Assembly (NCBI GenBank): GCA_024639885.1 | Contig: JAHEGD010000005.1 | Coordinates: 62,001-126,000 of the forward strand | DNA length: 64,000 nt | Direction: 5' to 3' | Origin: Porticoccaceae bacterium | GTDB lineage: Bacteria; Pseudomonadota; Gammaproteobacteria; Pseudomonadales; Porticoccaceae | Made by a program: the position numbers and the translations under genes | Notes under the pieces: model-generated | Databases searched by the model: none | Seen by the model: only the letters and a program-made list of their open reading frames with translations | Told to the model about the DNA's origin: nothing | Part shown: positions 28,845-36,928 of the stretch, piece by piece | Numbering within the stretch: the first letter of the stretch is position 1 | Layout of the letters: every line of letters begins with the position of its first letter

Positions 28845-29441
28845 CTAGGCGCTGCGGCTGAGGTGGTAGACCGCAGTCTCGGTAAATAGGTTGGGCATTG
28901 CGCCGGTCAGCCAGCGGTCTGGCCAGCCGCTGGCGATGCGCTTGCGGTTGAGCACGGCGATGCCGCGTTCGGCACACAGCTGCTCAAAGTCGCGGTAGGT
29001 AAAGAAGTGAATGTTGGGGGTGTCGTACCACTGGTAGGCGAGCTGTTTGGTGACCGGCATGCGGCCGCGCAGGGTCAGGTAAGCGCGCGCCCGCCACTGG
29101 CCAAAGTTGGGGAAGGTGACGATGCACTCGCGGCCGATCCGCAGCATCTCGTCGAGCACCAGGTGCGGGTAGCGCATCGCCTGCAGCGCTTGGGTCATCA
29201 CCACCGTGTCAAAACTCTGGTCGGCGAAGTTGTCGAGGCTGTTGTTGAGGTCCTGTTCAATCACGTTGACACCGCGCTCGATGCAGGCCTGGATAGAGTC
29301 GGCGTCGATCTCTAGCCCGTAGCCACGCACCGCGCGGCTGGCGGCTAGCTCGGCGAGCAGTGCGCCGTCACCGCAGCCCAAATCGAGCACCCGCGACTGC
29401 GGCGCGATCCAGCGCGCCAAAAAACTGAAGTCGTCTCTCAT
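28845..29441 (-). CDS. metW: Methionine biosynthesis protein MetW
   Basis: A 198-residue SAM-binding methyltransferase-like protein needed together with MetX in several proteobacteria. It has [18 protein letters not shown] (SAM motif I), [18 protein letters not shown] and [19 protein letters not shown]. The ATG at 29441 overlaps the metX stop in ATGA. A frame open to 29660 inside metX has no conserved residues and is rejected. Confidence 0.94.
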   Translation of the reverse strand: MRDDFSFLARWIAPQSRVLDLGCGDGALLAELAASRAVRGYGLEIDADSIQACIERGVNVIEQDLNNSLDNFADQSFDTVVMTQALQAMRYPHLVLDEMLRIGRECIVTFPNFGQWRARAYLTLRGRMPVTKQLAYQWYDTPNIHFFTYRDFEQLCAERGIAVLNRKRIASGWPDRWLTGAMPNLFTETAVYHLSRSA

Positions 29442-30595
29442 ATGCGCGCCTCCAGTGCGCTGGCGGCGCGCGCTAGGTAGCCGCCAAGCGCCTGCTGGTA
29501 GCGGCGGTTGGGCAGCAGGAAGGCGTCGTGGCCCTGGTCGGAGTCGATCTCGCAGTAGCAGACATCGCGGCCGGCGGCGACCAGTGCGTTGACGATCTCG
29601 CGCGAGCGCTGCGGCGCAAACCGCCAGTCGCTCGAGAACGAGATCACCTGATACTGGCACTGCGCTAGTGCAAACGCCTTGGCCGGATCGTTGTCGTACT
29701 CGCGGGCGAGGTCGAAGTAGTCGAGCATTTTGGTAATCAACAGATAGGCGTTGGCGTCAAACGCCCCCGAGAACTTGTCGCCCTGGTGGTTGAGGTAGCT
29801 CTCAATTTCAAACTGCACCGGCGCCGCCGTGCCGGTGGTGAAGTCGCCGATGCGAAGCTCGCGGCCAAACTTTTGCCCCATCAGCTCGTCGGAGAGATAG
29901 GTGACATGGCCGATCATCCGCGCCAGCGCGAGCCCCTGCTGGGGGCTGCTGCCGCTGTTGGCGTAGTCGCCGTCGCAGAAGTCGGGGTCGGACTTGATCG
30001 CCCGCCGGGCGATCTCGTTGAAGGCGATATTCTGTGCGCTGAGCTTCATCGCCGAGGCGATCACCACGCAGTGGTCGAGCAGCTCGGGGTACTCCAGCGA
30101 CCAGCGCATCGCCTGCATGCCGCCCAGGCTGCCGCCAACTACCGCCGCCCAGCGGTTGATCTGCAGCGCATCCATCAGCAGCCGCTGCGAGTTGACCCAG
30201 TCGCGGGCGCGCAGCGGTGGGAAGCTGGCCGCCCACGGCCGGCCGGTGGCGGGGTTGGTCGACAGCGGCCCGGTGCTGCCAAAGCAGCTGCCGATGTTGG
30301 TCGGGCAGACCACGTAAAAGCGGTTGGTGTCGATCGGCTTGCCGGGGCCGATGTAGTGGTCCCACCAGCCCGGCCGGCTGTCGCCCTGATGGTAGCCGGC
30401 GGCGTGGTGGTGGCCGCTGAGTGCGTGGCAGATCAATAGGGCGTTGTCGCCGCGCGCGTTGAGCTCGCCGTAGCACTCCACCTCCAGCTGGTGGCTGGCC
30501 AGCACTTCGCCGCAGGCGAGCGCCAGTGGCCGATCGATGGTGATCAGCTGGCTGGTGACGATGCCGACAGAGTCGGCGGGCAGTGGCTCGGGCAT
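29438..30595 (-). CDS. metX: Homoserine O-acyltransferase MetX
   Basis: First committed enzyme of methionine synthesis, transferring an acyl group to homoserine; in gammaproteobacteria with MetW it is often a succinyltransferase, which I cannot decide here. The 385-residue alpha/beta-hydrolase-fold protein has the nucleophile Ser156 in [38 protein letters not shown], and the catalytic DQGHDAFLL near the C-terminus. No riboswitch is seen in the 61-base gap upstream. Confidence 0.94.
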   Translation of the reverse strand: MPEPLPADSVGIVTSQLITIDRPLALACGEVLASHQLEVECYGELNARGDNALLICHALSGHHHAAGYHQGDSRPGWWDHYIGPGKPIDTNRFYVVCPTNIGSCFGSTGPLSTNPATGRPWAASFPPLRARDWVNSQRLLMDALQINRWAAVVGGSLGGMQAMRWSLEYPELLDHCVVIASAMKLSAQNIAFNEIARRAIKSDPDFCDGDYANSGSSPQQGLALARMIGHVTYLSDELMGQKFGRELRIGDFTTGTAAPVQFEIESYLNHQGDKFSGAFDANAYLLITKMLDYFDLAREYDNDPAKAFALAQCQYQVISFSSDWRFAPQRSREIVNALVAAGRDVCYCEIDSDQGHDAFLLPNRRYQQALGGYLARAASALEARI

Positions 30596-30656
30596 GGCGG
30601 TGGTTACCGGTTAAAGCAAGAGTCTACGGGGCGCGGGCAGCGGCGGCAAGCGGCGC

Positions 30657-31187
30657 TCAACCGAGCAGCGGCTGCAGTGCGTTGACCGCCATCGGCAGCA
30701 GTCGGTCGCGGATCATAATCAGCACCAACAGCGCCGCCATCGGCGACAGGTCGAGCATCCCCAGCGGCGGTATCACCCGCCGGAACGGCCCCACGTAGGG
30801 CTCCATCAACTGGCCGACCAGCTGCACGGCGGGGTGGCTCGGCGAGCCGATCCAGCTGGCTAGCGCCAGCAGCAAAATGCCCCAGAAGTAGATATCGGCC
30901 AACTGGACTAGCAGCCCGTAGAGCGCGCCGACCAGCGCCACCAGCGGCGGTGCGCCGTTGGCCGTCCAGGCAACAAAGTAGACCGCTATCGCCAGCGCCA
31001 GTGCGGCACTGTTAAAGCGCCCGACCGACGGCAGCAGGCGGCTGAGAGGCTCGACCGCTGGTGCGGTTAGCTTGAACACCGTCTGCGAGATCGGGTTGTA
31101 GAAATCGGCGCGCACCGCCTGGAGCAGAAAGCGCACCAGCAGCAGTGAACCGAGCAGCTGGACGATAATGGCGATTAGACTGTTCAC
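30657..31187 (-). CDS. yggT: YggT family membrane protein
   Basis: A 176-residue protein with two tandem YggT units, each with two hydrophobic segments. The PxxxLTAPxxxPLSRLLPSVG and YVGPFRRVIPPLGMLDLSPM segments are characteristic. The family is linked to osmotic tolerance and cell-shape or Sec-related roles, without a clear mechanism. It starts with GTG at 31187. It follows proC by 17 bases, as in E. coli and Pseudomonas. Confidence 0.92.
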   Translation of the reverse strand: MNSLIAIIVQLLGSLLLVRFLLQAVRADFYNPISQTVFKLTAPAVEPLSRLLPSVGRFNSAALALAIAVYFVAWTANGAPPLVALVGALYGLLVQLADIYFWGILLLALASWIGSPSHPAVQLVGQLMEPYVGPFRRVIPPLGMLDLSPMAALLVLIMIRDRLLPMAVNALQPLLG

Positions 31188-31204
31188 ACTGGGCTCCGTA
31201 GCGA

Positions 31205-32041
31205 TTAGGGGTTGGGCGTGGCGGCGCCGAGCTCGGCGGCCATCTCGGCGCTGCGGGCGGCGGCGCCGAGCATCGCCTCGCGGACGATCTGTTCGATGTT
31301 GTGTTCGGCAAAGATCGCCAGCGCGCGCTCGGTAGTGCCGGCCGGCGAGGTAACTTTGGCGCGCAATTCGGCGGCGCTATCGCCGCTTTCAACGGCCATG
31401 CTGGCGGCGCCGCGGGCGGTCTGCACGGCCAGCTGGCCGGCGACATCGGCCGGTAGCCCCATCTCCTCGGCGACCTTTTGCATTAGCTCGATAAGCAGAA
31501 AAAAGTACGCTGGGCCGCTGCCAGAAAGGGCCGTTACGGTGTCGATCAGCGCCTCTTCGGCCACCCACTGGGCAGTGCCGATAGCGGCAAACAGCTGCTC
31601 GGCGGCGGCGCGCTGTGGCGCGCTTACCGCGGCGCTAGCAAACAGCCCGGTGGAGCCCTGGCAGAGCAGTGCCGGCGTATTGGGCATCGCCCGCACCAGC
31701 GCGGTCTGGGCGCCCAGCCAGCCGCCGAGCGCGGCGCAATCGATGCCGGCGGCGATCGAGATCACCAGCGGCCGGTGGCCGAGCGAACCGCTCAGGCCGC
31801 TGGCGACCGCAGCCATCACCTGGGGTTTGACCGCCAGCACGATCACCTCGGCGGCGGCCGCACAGCGCGCCGATTCGCGCTCGCTGGCGACGCTGACGCC
31901 AAAATCTGCCGCCAGCGCCTGGCGGGCGGCTTCGTTCGGCTCGCAGACGGTGATCTGCGCTGGCGGGTGGCCGCCGGCGATCACACCGCCGATCAAGCTG
32001 CGCGCCATGTTACCGCCGCCAATAAATAGCAGAGAGTGCAT
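31205..32041 (-). CDS. proC: Pyrroline-5-carboxylate reductase
   Basis: Last enzyme of proline synthesis, using NAD(P)H. The 278-residue protein has the Rossmann N-terminus LLFIGGGNMARSLIGG, VLAVKPQVM, the loop MPNTPALLCQGSTG and the substrate region ALSGSGPAYFFLLIELM. The C-terminal KVTSPAGTTERAL is diagnostic. It belongs to a yggS-proC-yggT unit and is downstream of yggS by 35 bases. Confidence 0.97.
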   Translation of the reverse strand: MHSLLFIGGGNMARSLIGGVIAGGHPPAQITVCEPNEAARQALAADFGVSVASERESARCAAAAEVIVLAVKPQVMAAVASGLSGSLGHRPLVISIAAGIDCAALGGWLGAQTALVRAMPNTPALLCQGSTGLFASAAVSAPQRAAAEQLFAAIGTAQWVAEEALIDTVTALSGSGPAYFFLLIELMQKVAEEMGLPADVAGQLAVQTARGAASMAVESGDSAAELRAKVTSPAGTTERALAIFAEHNIEQIVREAMLGAAARSAEMAAELGAATPNP

Positions 32042-32076
32042 AGGGTTATCCGTGTTGGGCTGTCTGGCCGCCTATC

Positions 32077-32781
32077 CTACCGCAGTGGCGCGCGCGCGCC
32101 AAAAATATCGCTGCCGACGCGGACGATAGTCGCCCCCTCGGCGATCGCCGCCTCGAGGTCGGCCGACATGCCCATCGACAGGGTGTCGAGCGGGTTGGCT
32201 TGCAGCGCCGGTAGGCTGGCATTGAGCTGGTCGCGCAACTCGCGCAGCGCCGCAAAGGCGGCGCGTTGGCCGGCGCTATCGGTGCGCGCTTTGGGGATCG
32301 CCATCAGGCCGCGCAGCCGCAGCGCGGGCAGCTCGGCCACGGCACTGGCGACCTCGCTGAGCTGCTCGGCGAGCAGGCCGGCCTTGCTCGGCTCGCGGTC
32401 GATGTTGACCTGCAGGCAGATGTTGAGCGGCGGCCGCTGCGGTGGTCGCTGGGCGGCCAGCCGCTGCGCTATTTTGAGCCGATCGACGCTGTGCACCCAG
32501 TCGAACAGCTCGGCGGCCGGGCGGGTTTTGTTGGACTGCAGCGGGCCGATAAAATGCCACTCAAGCGGCTCGCTGAGCGCCGCGATCTTGGCCTCGGCCT
32601 CCTGCAGGTAGTTTTCGCCAAAGGCGGTGAGGCCGGCGCTGTAGGCGCTGCGGATCGCTTCGGCGGGTTTGGTTTTACTCACTGCCAGCAGCTGGACGGC
32701 ATCGGCGCTGCGGCCGGCGGCGCGCAGCGCGTCTTGCACCCGCTGCTGCACGGCGCTAATGTTGTCGGCGATTGAGGTCAT
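32077..32781 (-). CDS. yggS: PLP homeostasis protein YggS
   Basis: A 234-residue cytoplasmic PLP-binding protein with a single TIM-barrel domain like the N-domain of alanine racemase. The lysine motif is LLAVSKTKPAEAI; GENYLQEAEAKI, WHFIGPLQSNKTR and TLSMGMSADLEAAI follow. It keeps free vitamin B6 vitamers balanced. The ATG at 32781 is chosen since a frame open to 32898 would run into the pilT promoter area. It is divergent from pilT. Confidence 0.95.
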   Translation of the reverse strand: MTSIADNISAVQQRVQDALRAAGRSADAVQLLAVSKTKPAEAIRSAYSAGLTAFGENYLQEAEAKIAALSEPLEWHFIGPLQSNKTRPAAELFDWVHSVDRLKIAQRLAAQRPPQRPPLNICLQVNIDREPSKAGLLAEQLSEVASAVAELPALRLRGLMAIPKARTDSAGQRAAFAALRELRDQLNASLPALQANPLDTLSMGMSADLEAAIAEGATIVRVGSDIFGARAPLR

Positions 32782-32873
32782 CACTCCGGCTCTAGTTGTC
32801 TGTAGGCCGGCTAGCATACTGCACCGGCCCGCCGCGCGGGAACCGCGGCGCCAACTTGGATGGGAGAACCCCC

Positions 32874-33923
32874 TTGAATATTGACCAACTGCTGGCATTC
32901 AGCGCGGCGCAGGGCGCCTCGGATCTGCACCTGTCGGCCGGGCTGCCGCCGATGCTGCGCATCGACGGCGAGGTCAGCCAGGTTGACCTGCCGGCGCAAC
33001 AGAGCGACGCGGTGGCGGCGCTGATCGAGGCGACCATGGGCGCCGGTGCGGCCGGCGAGGCGCGCCGCGCCGAGTGGCGCCAGCAGTTAGAGTGCGACTA
33101 CAGCTACGAGCTGCCGGGCACGGCGCGGTTCAGGGTCAATGCCTTTCAGCACAGCCGCGGCCCCGGCGCGGTGTTTCGGACCATTCCCAGCGAGGTGCTG
33201 AGCCTCGAGCAGCTTGGGCTCGGCGAGACCTTTCGGCGCATTGCCGCGCTGCCGCGCGGCCTGGTGCTGGTGACCGGGCCGACCGGTTCGGGCAAATCGA
33301 CCACTTTGGCGGCGCTGATCGACTACATCAACAGCAGCCGCCAAGACCATATCTTGACCATCGAGGACCCGATAGAGTTTGTCCACCACAGCCGACTGTC
33401 GCTAATCAACCAGCGCGAGGTGCACCGCGACACCCACAGCTTTAGCAGCGCGCTGCGCTCGGCGCTGCGCGAGGACCCCGATGTGATTTTGGTCGGCGAG
33501 CTGCGCGACCTAGAGACTATCCGGTTGGCGCTGACCGCCGCCGAGACCGGCCACTTGGTGTTTGCCACCCTGCACACCTCATCGGCGGCCAAGACTATCG
33601 ACCGGATCGTCGATGTCTTCCCGGCGGCCGAGAAATCGATGGTCCGCTCGATGCTCTCGGAGTCGCTGCAGGCGGTGGTCGCCCAGACTCTGCTGAAGAA
33701 GGTCGGCGGCGGCCGGGTCGCCGCCCACGAGATATTGATCGGCACCGCCGCGGTGCGCAATATGATCCGCGAGGACAAGGTGGCGCAGATCTACTCGGCG
33801 CTGCAGAGTGGCGCAGCCGTCGGTATGCAGACCCTCGACCAGCACCTCCAACAGCTGGTTGCCAGCGGCAGCGTAGAGCCGGCGGTGGCCCGCCAGCAGG
33901 CGCGCCACCCGGAGTCTATTTAG
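32874..33923 (+). CDS. pilT: Type IV pilus retraction ATPase PilT
   Basis: Hexameric motor that disassembles the pilus for twitching. The 349-residue protein has GASDLHLSAGLPPMLRIDGE at its N-terminus, Walker A GPTGSGKST, the Asp box and Walker B/His box LVGELRDLETIRLALTAAE followed by GHLVFATLHT. I select the TTG at 32874, five bases after GGGAGA, because it gives the family N-terminus LNIDQLLAFSAAQGASD; no ATG or GTG fits. The second ATPase, PilU, usually next to it, is absent and the following gene is convergent. Confidence 0.95.
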   Translation: MNIDQLLAFSAAQGASDLHLSAGLPPMLRIDGEVSQVDLPAQQSDAVAALIEATMGAGAAGEARRAEWRQQLECDYSYELPGTARFRVNAFQHSRGPGAVFRTIPSEVLSLEQLGLGETFRRIAALPRGLVLVTGPTGSGKSTTLAALIDYINSSRQDHILTIEDPIEFVHHSRLSLINQREVHRDTHSFSSALRSALREDPDVILVGELRDLETIRLALTAAETGHLVFATLHTSSAAKTIDRIVDVFPAAEKSMVRSMLSESLQAVVAQTLLKKVGGGRVAAHEILIGTAAVRNMIREDKVAQIYSALQSGAAVGMQTLDQHLQQLVASGSVEPAVARQQARHPESI

Positions 33924-34348
33924 GCCGGCAGGCTGTTCAGGTAGCTCTGTACAATCTGGCTGGCGGCGAGATCGTCGATGCGGTCGTGGCGGCGCGGCTT
34001 GTCCAGCTCGCGGTTTTGTTCGCGGGCGGCGCGGCTGCTGTAGCGCTCGTCGACCAGACTCACCGGCAGGCCACAGCGGCCGTGCAGGCGGTTGCCAAAG
34101 CGCCGCGCCAAGCGGGTGATCTCGGCCTCGCTGCCATCTAGGTTGAGCGGCAGGCCAACCAACAGCCGGGCCGGCTGCCACTCGTCGATCAGGGCGTGGA
34201 TCGCCGGCCACGGCGGGCCGCCGTCGCGGCAGGTGAGGATCTCTAGCGGGGTGACCAGCCCGGTCGCCGAGTGGCCACTGGCGACGCCGATCTGGCTGAG
34301 ACCAAAATCAAACCCGAGCAGCTGCTCGCCGGCGGCCACCGCGCTCAA
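33920..34348 (-). CDS. ruvX: RuvX/YqgF nuclease (16S rRNA maturation)
   Basis: A 142-residue RNase H-like protein, known as Holliday-junction resolvase homologue YqgF and implicated in 16S rRNA 5' processing. The N-terminal catalytic LLGFDFGLSQIGVASG, LLVGLPLNLDGSEAEIT and VDERYSSRAARE are the conserved motifs. Its start is either TTG at 34348, overlapping the yqgE stop as TTGA, or GTG at 34339; neither has a strong ribosome site. It is convergent with pilT. Confidence 0.94.
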   Translation of the reverse strand: MSAVAAGEQLLGFDFGLSQIGVASGHSATGLVTPLEILTCRDGGPPWPAIHALIDEWQPARLLVGLPLNLDGSEAEITRLARRFGNRLHGRCGLPVSLVDERYSSRAAREQNRELDKPRRHDRIDDLAASQIVQSYLNSLPA

Positions 34349-34920
34349 CCGTGGCCGGCGCTGTGGGCCAGCGCGTTGAGATCGACGCCAATACTGCGCG
34401 CTGCGGCGGCGGCGCGCTGCTCCATCGGCGTGTTAAAGATAATTTCGCGGTCGGCCGGCACCGTCAGCCAGCTGTTGTCGGCCAGCTCGCGCTCCAGCTG
34501 GCCGGCCTCCCACGCCGAGTAACCGATCGTCACCAGCGCGGCCGGCGGCCCATTGCCGTGCGCCATATCGGCGAGAATGTCCTGCGAGGCGGTCAGGCAG
34601 ATGTCGCTCTCCAGCAGGGTGGTCGACTGCCACTGGCGCTCGCCTGCGGCGTGCAAAATAAACCCGCGGTCGCGCTGCACCGGGCCGCCATCAAACAGCG
34701 GCGCCGCACCGCACTGTTCATCAAACGACAGCTCTAGCTGTTTAAACACCGAGCTGATCGGTATATCCAGCTGGTGGTTGATGATAAAGCCCATCGCGCC
34801 GTCGGCGGTGTGCTCGCAGAGGTAGATCACCGCGTGGTCGAAGTTGGGGTCATTGAGCCCCGGCATCGCCAGCAGAAAGTGGTGTTTGAGCGAGGTAAAG
34901 CTGTCACTGTTCATAGTCAT
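34345..34920 (-). CDS. yqgE: YqgE/AlgH family protein
   Basis: A 191-residue DUF179 protein. LKHHFLLAMPGLNDPNFDHAVIYLCEH and GAMGFIINHQ near the N-terminus, and VTIGYSAWEAGQLERELADN towards the C-terminus are the conserved segments. It was linked to alginate regulation in Pseudomonas (AlgH), but its biochemical function is unknown. Two close ATG codons (34920 and 34914) could start it. It follows gshB and precedes ruvX, a conserved order. Confidence 0.94.
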   Translation of the reverse strand: MTMNSDSFTSLKHHFLLAMPGLNDPNFDHAVIYLCEHTADGAMGFIINHQLDIPISSVFKQLELSFDEQCGAAPLFDGGPVQRDRGFILHAAGERQWQSTTLLESDICLTASQDILADMAHGNGPPAALVTIGYSAWEAGQLERELADNSWLTVPADREIIFNTPMEQRAAAAARSIGVDLNALAHSAGHG

Positions 34921-34962
34921 ACGCTCAATATGGGGTTACCGGCCGGCCGCTGCAAGCCCCGC

Positions 34963-35910
34963 TTAACCCAGCCGCCGGGTAATCGCCGCCATCAACCGGT
35001 CGGCGATGGCGATGCCGGTGGCCGCCTCGATCTCGCGCAGGCAGGTTGGGCTGGTGACGTTAATCTCGGTCAGGTAGTCGCCGATGATATCCAGCCCGAC
35101 AAACAGCAGTCCGCGCTCGACTAGGCTCGGCGCCACCGCAGCGGCGATCTCGCGGTCGCGGTCACTGAGCGGCTGGACCACACCGCGGCCACCGGCGGCC
35201 AAATTGCCGCGAAACTCGTTGCCGGTCGGCAGCCGCGCCAGACAGTGGTCGATCACCTCGCCGTCGACCACCAGCACGCGCTTGTCGCCGGCGTCGATCT
35301 GGGCCAGAAAGCGCTGCGCCATGATCGTCTCACGGCCGTGGTTGGTGAGGGTCTCTAGAATCACATTGAGGTTCTGGTCGCCCTCGCGGACGCGAAAGAT
35401 CGAACTGCCGCCCATGCCGTCGAGCGGTTTAAAGACCACATCGCCGTGGAGCTGGTGAAAGCGCACCAGCCGCGCTTGGTCGCGGCTGACCAGCAGCGGC
35501 GGGGTGCAACCAGCAAACTGGGTGGCGAACACTTTTTCGTTGCAGTCGCGCAGGCTCTGCGGGCGGTTGACGACCAGCACGCCGGCGCGCTCGGCGGCCT
35601 CTAAGATATAGGTAGAGTAGATAAACTCACCGTCAAACGGTGGGTCTTTGCGCATAATTATGGCGTCCAGCTCGGTCAGCGGCGCATCGGTCGGCTCGCC
35701 CAGCTCAAACCACCGCTGCGGGTCGTCGAACACGGTCAGCGGGCGCTGCGCGGCGGCTGCCTCACCACCGTCTAGGTAGAGATCGCTCTGCTCCATGTAG
35801 ACCAGACTAAACCCCGCCCGCTGCGCCGCCAACAGCAGCGCCAGGGTGGTGTCTTTCTTGAAGTTGATAGTGGCGATAGGGTCCATCACCACACCGAGTC
35901 GTTTAGCCAT
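34963..35910 (-). CDS. gshB: Glutathione synthetase
   Basis: ATP-grasp ligase joining gamma-glutamylcysteine and glycine. The 315-residue protein starts at the ATG at 35910 with MAKRLGVVMDPIATINFKKDTT, the family N-terminus. KPLDGMGGSSIFRV is the ATP-grasp loop and NVTSPTCLREIEA is the C-terminal signature (usually NVTSPTGIQE or similar). A frame open to 36015 is not conserved. It is divergent from the pil chemosensory operon, with 125 bases between. Confidence 0.96.
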   Translation of the reverse strand: MAKRLGVVMDPIATINFKKDTTLALLLAAQRAGFSLVYMEQSDLYLDGGEAAAAQRPLTVFDDPQRWFELGEPTDAPLTELDAIIMRKDPPFDGEFIYSTYILEAAERAGVLVVNRPQSLRDCNEKVFATQFAGCTPPLLVSRDQARLVRFHQLHGDVVFKPLDGMGGSSIFRVREGDQNLNVILETLTNHGRETIMAQRFLAQIDAGDKRVLVVDGEVIDHCLARLPTGNEFRGNLAAGGRGVVQPLSDRDREIAAAVAPSLVERGLLFVGLDIIGDYLTEINVTSPTCLREIEAATGIAIADRLMAAITRRLG

Positions 35911-36035
35911 CTGGTTCGCTCCGGCGGTAAAAGTGTGCTGGCCGCCATTGTCGCTGTAGCAGCCGATATTTGCCACTGTGGTGGCCCGGCCAATAGCGTT
36001 AGAATAGCCGCACAAAAAAACGAGGCTACACCGCC

Positions 36036-36419
36036 ATGGATTTAACCCCCTACACCATCGCCGTGATTGACGACAGCCAGACGGTGCGCGGCGCCGCTTG
36101 TGCGGTGTTGGAGCGCGCCGGCGCCACGGTACTAGAGGCCCAAGACGGCTACGACGGCCTGGCGCTGATCGTCGCTGAACGCCCCCAGCTGGTGCTGTTG
36201 GATATCATGATGCCGCGCTTAGACGGCCTGCAGTTGACCGCGTTGCTGCAGAGCCACGCCGAGCTCGCCGGTTTGCCGGTGGTGTTGGTGTCGAGCAAAG
36301 ACAGCCTATTTGACCAGGCCCGCGGCAAGCTCAGCGGCGCAGTCGGCTACCTGGTTAAGCCGTTTAGCGCCGACGAGCTACTGACCGCGGTGGGCGCCGC
36401 GCTGGAGCCGCAGCCGTGA
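36036..36419 (+). CDS. pilG: Response regulator, PilG-like
   Basis: A 127-residue single-domain receiver. The acidic pair is Asp12/Asp13, the phospho-acceptor Asp56 (LLDIMMPRLDGLQ), the switch Ser86/Ser87 and Lys108 in YLVKPFS. LSSKDxLFDxARG, here VSSKDSLFDQARGKLSG, is closest to PilG of the Pil-Chp system, which in Pseudomonas controls pilus extension and cAMP. It heads a five-gene operon next to gshB, as in Pseudomonas. A TAGAAT at 36000-36005 may be its -10. Confidence 0.88.
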   Translation: MDLTPYTIAVIDDSQTVRGAACAVLERAGATVLEAQDGYDGLALIVAERPQLVLLDIMMPRLDGLQLTALLQSHAELAGLPVVLVSSKDSLFDQARGKLSGAVGYLVKPFSADELLTAVGAALEPQP

Positions 36420-36889
36420 GCCAGCCAGAGCCGGTCGCCACCGCCGAGCAGCGCTACGCTACCTTTACCGCGCTTGGCCAGCCGCTGGCGCTGCCGCTTG
36501 AGCAGCTCGCCGGGGTGGTAGCGCCCGGCCCGCTGCAGCCGCTGCCGCACGCGGCGGCCTGGGTGCTGGGCGTGACCGCTTGGCGCGGCCGCGCCATCAC
36601 TGTTATCGATTTGGCCGAACTGGTCGGCGCCGCCAGAGGCACCGCGCGCAAGTGGTTGATGCTGGAGTGGCAGGGCCAGTGGCTGGCCGTTGCGGTCAGC
36701 GAAGTGGGGGCGATCATCACGGCCAGCCCAGCGCCCGGTGAGGCGGCGCTACTGCCGGCTGAGCTGGCCCCGCTGTGCGCAGCCGCCCCGTTGAGTGGCG
36801 CCCCGCAGCACGCCGAATTACAGGTCGCCGCGCTGTTTGCTGCACTGGCCACAACCAGCCCGTTTCGACGCGACCCTATTGAACAGTAA
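36416..36889 (+). CDS. pilI: CheW-like adaptor, PilI position
   Basis: A 157-residue CheW-domain protein that would link the receptor to the kinase. ALPLEQLAGVVAPGPLQPLP and VLGVTAWRGRAITVIDLAELVG correspond to the strands and the L-G-x-x-x-x-R-G motif of CheW. The GTG start overlaps the pilG stop in GTGA. In Pseudomonas PilH lies between PilG and PilI; here it is absent. Confidence 0.85.
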   Translation: MSQPEPVATAEQRYATFTALGQPLALPLEQLAGVVAPGPLQPLPHAAAWVLGVTAWRGRAITVIDLAELVGAARGTARKWLMLEWQGQWLAVAVSEVGAIITASPAPGEAALLPAELAPLCAAAPLSGAPQHAELQVAALFAALATTSPFRRDPIEQ

Positions 36890-36928
36890 AAGGCCGCCGC
36901 GCGGCCGCCAACCGGTGGAAGAGAGACG

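Noticed and set aside
29442-29660. N-terminal extension of MetW
   Set aside because: The open frame lies inside metX, is Arg/Leu/Pro-rich and lacks conserved residues; the ATG at 29441 with ATGA overlap gives the family N-terminus.
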